From: Armatimonadota bacterium
GTDB lineage: Bacteria > Armatimonadota > Armatimonadia > Armatimonadales > Capsulimonadaceae
DNA length: 39,779 nucleotides
Assembly (NCBI GenBank): GCA_025353925.1
Contig: JANXNV010000242.1
Location: 1-39,779, forward strand
Reading direction: 5' to 3'
The notes beneath the pieces are model-generated. The model worked only from the letters and a program-made list of their open reading frames with translations, did no database searches and was not told where the DNA came from. Below are positions 39,719 through 39,779 of the stretch, one piece after another. The translations under genes were made by a program, and so were the position numbers. How positions within the stretch are numbered: the first letter of the stretch is position 1; each line of letters starts with the position of its first letter.

Positions 39719-39779
39719 AATGGTGACCGCCGGTGAGTGGATTGAGAGTATCGTGCTGAAACAGCATTATGTTACCCTA

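Overview
The window is about 40 kb of a GC-rich (roughly 60 %) bacterial chromosome. It holds some 43 densely packed protein genes on both strands, and I see no rRNA, tRNA or CRISPR. Two proteins end in PEP-CTERM sorting signals (one with a Gly-Thr-Thr collagen-like stalk, one a decayed GloVer-repeat protein). Also present are a diaminopimelate epimerase, a GmhA-type heptose isomerase, several Gfo/Idh/MocA oxidoreductases, a lipoprotein glycosidase, and MetRS and PspA-region features reminiscent of cyanobacteria. I infer a diderm, free-living heterotroph, most likely Armatimonadota or a relative; this is a judgement from gene style, not a search result.

Layout. 1-0.5 kb: end of a collagen-like surface protein. 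0.6-3.2 kb: an EEP-family phosphodiesterase facing a minus-strand tsaD/acyltransferase pair. 3.3-5.5 kb: a LytR-CpsA-Psr protein and a glycosyltransferase, behind a perfect sigma-70 promoter. 5.5-7.2 kb: an ExeA-like ATPase, a ribbon-helix-helix-like protein and a small partner. 7.4-9.5 kb: an oxidoreductase, a 158-bp palindrome and a YebC-family regulator. 9.6-14 kb: a large membrane protein with an ABC-2 exporter, and a MoaB-like protein. 14-17.3 kb: glycolate oxidase subunits glcE and glcF, split by a small toxin-like gene and an overlapping putative immunity gene. 17.3-18.8 kb: gmhA and metF. 18.8-23.2 kb: an oxidoreductase, a GH65-like lipoprotein overlapping a potassium channel, and a pseudogene. 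23.3-25.3 kb (minus): pspA, a J-like protein and a membrane protein. 25.4-28.2 kb: mnmE and a Fic protein. 28.2-29.8 kb (minus): a VanX-like dipeptidase and dapF. 29.8-34.8 kb: a methyltransferase, an ECF sigma factor, small proteins, ricT, a TPR protein and folP. 34.8-39.7 kb: a cytidylate-kinase-like protein, PAP2 phosphatase, ring-cleaving dioxygenase, cyanase and metG.

Most genes are housekeeping or metabolic: tRNA modification (tsaD, mnmE), translation (metG), folate and one-carbon metabolism (folP, metF), envelope and peptidoglycan (LCP protein, dapF, dipeptidase, gmhA, pspA), and glycolate oxidation. The accessory parts are the toxin/immunity pair inserted in the glc genes, the Fic protein with tandem repeats over its promoter, the ATPase/RHH cassette and the palindromic element.

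Two gene-expression habits recur. Four genes have a TAnnnT box ending exactly 6 nt before the ATG and no Shine-Dalgarno sequence, which suggests leaderless mRNAs. Three gene pairs overlap at a TTGA (TTG start over a TGA stop) in place of the usual ATGA.
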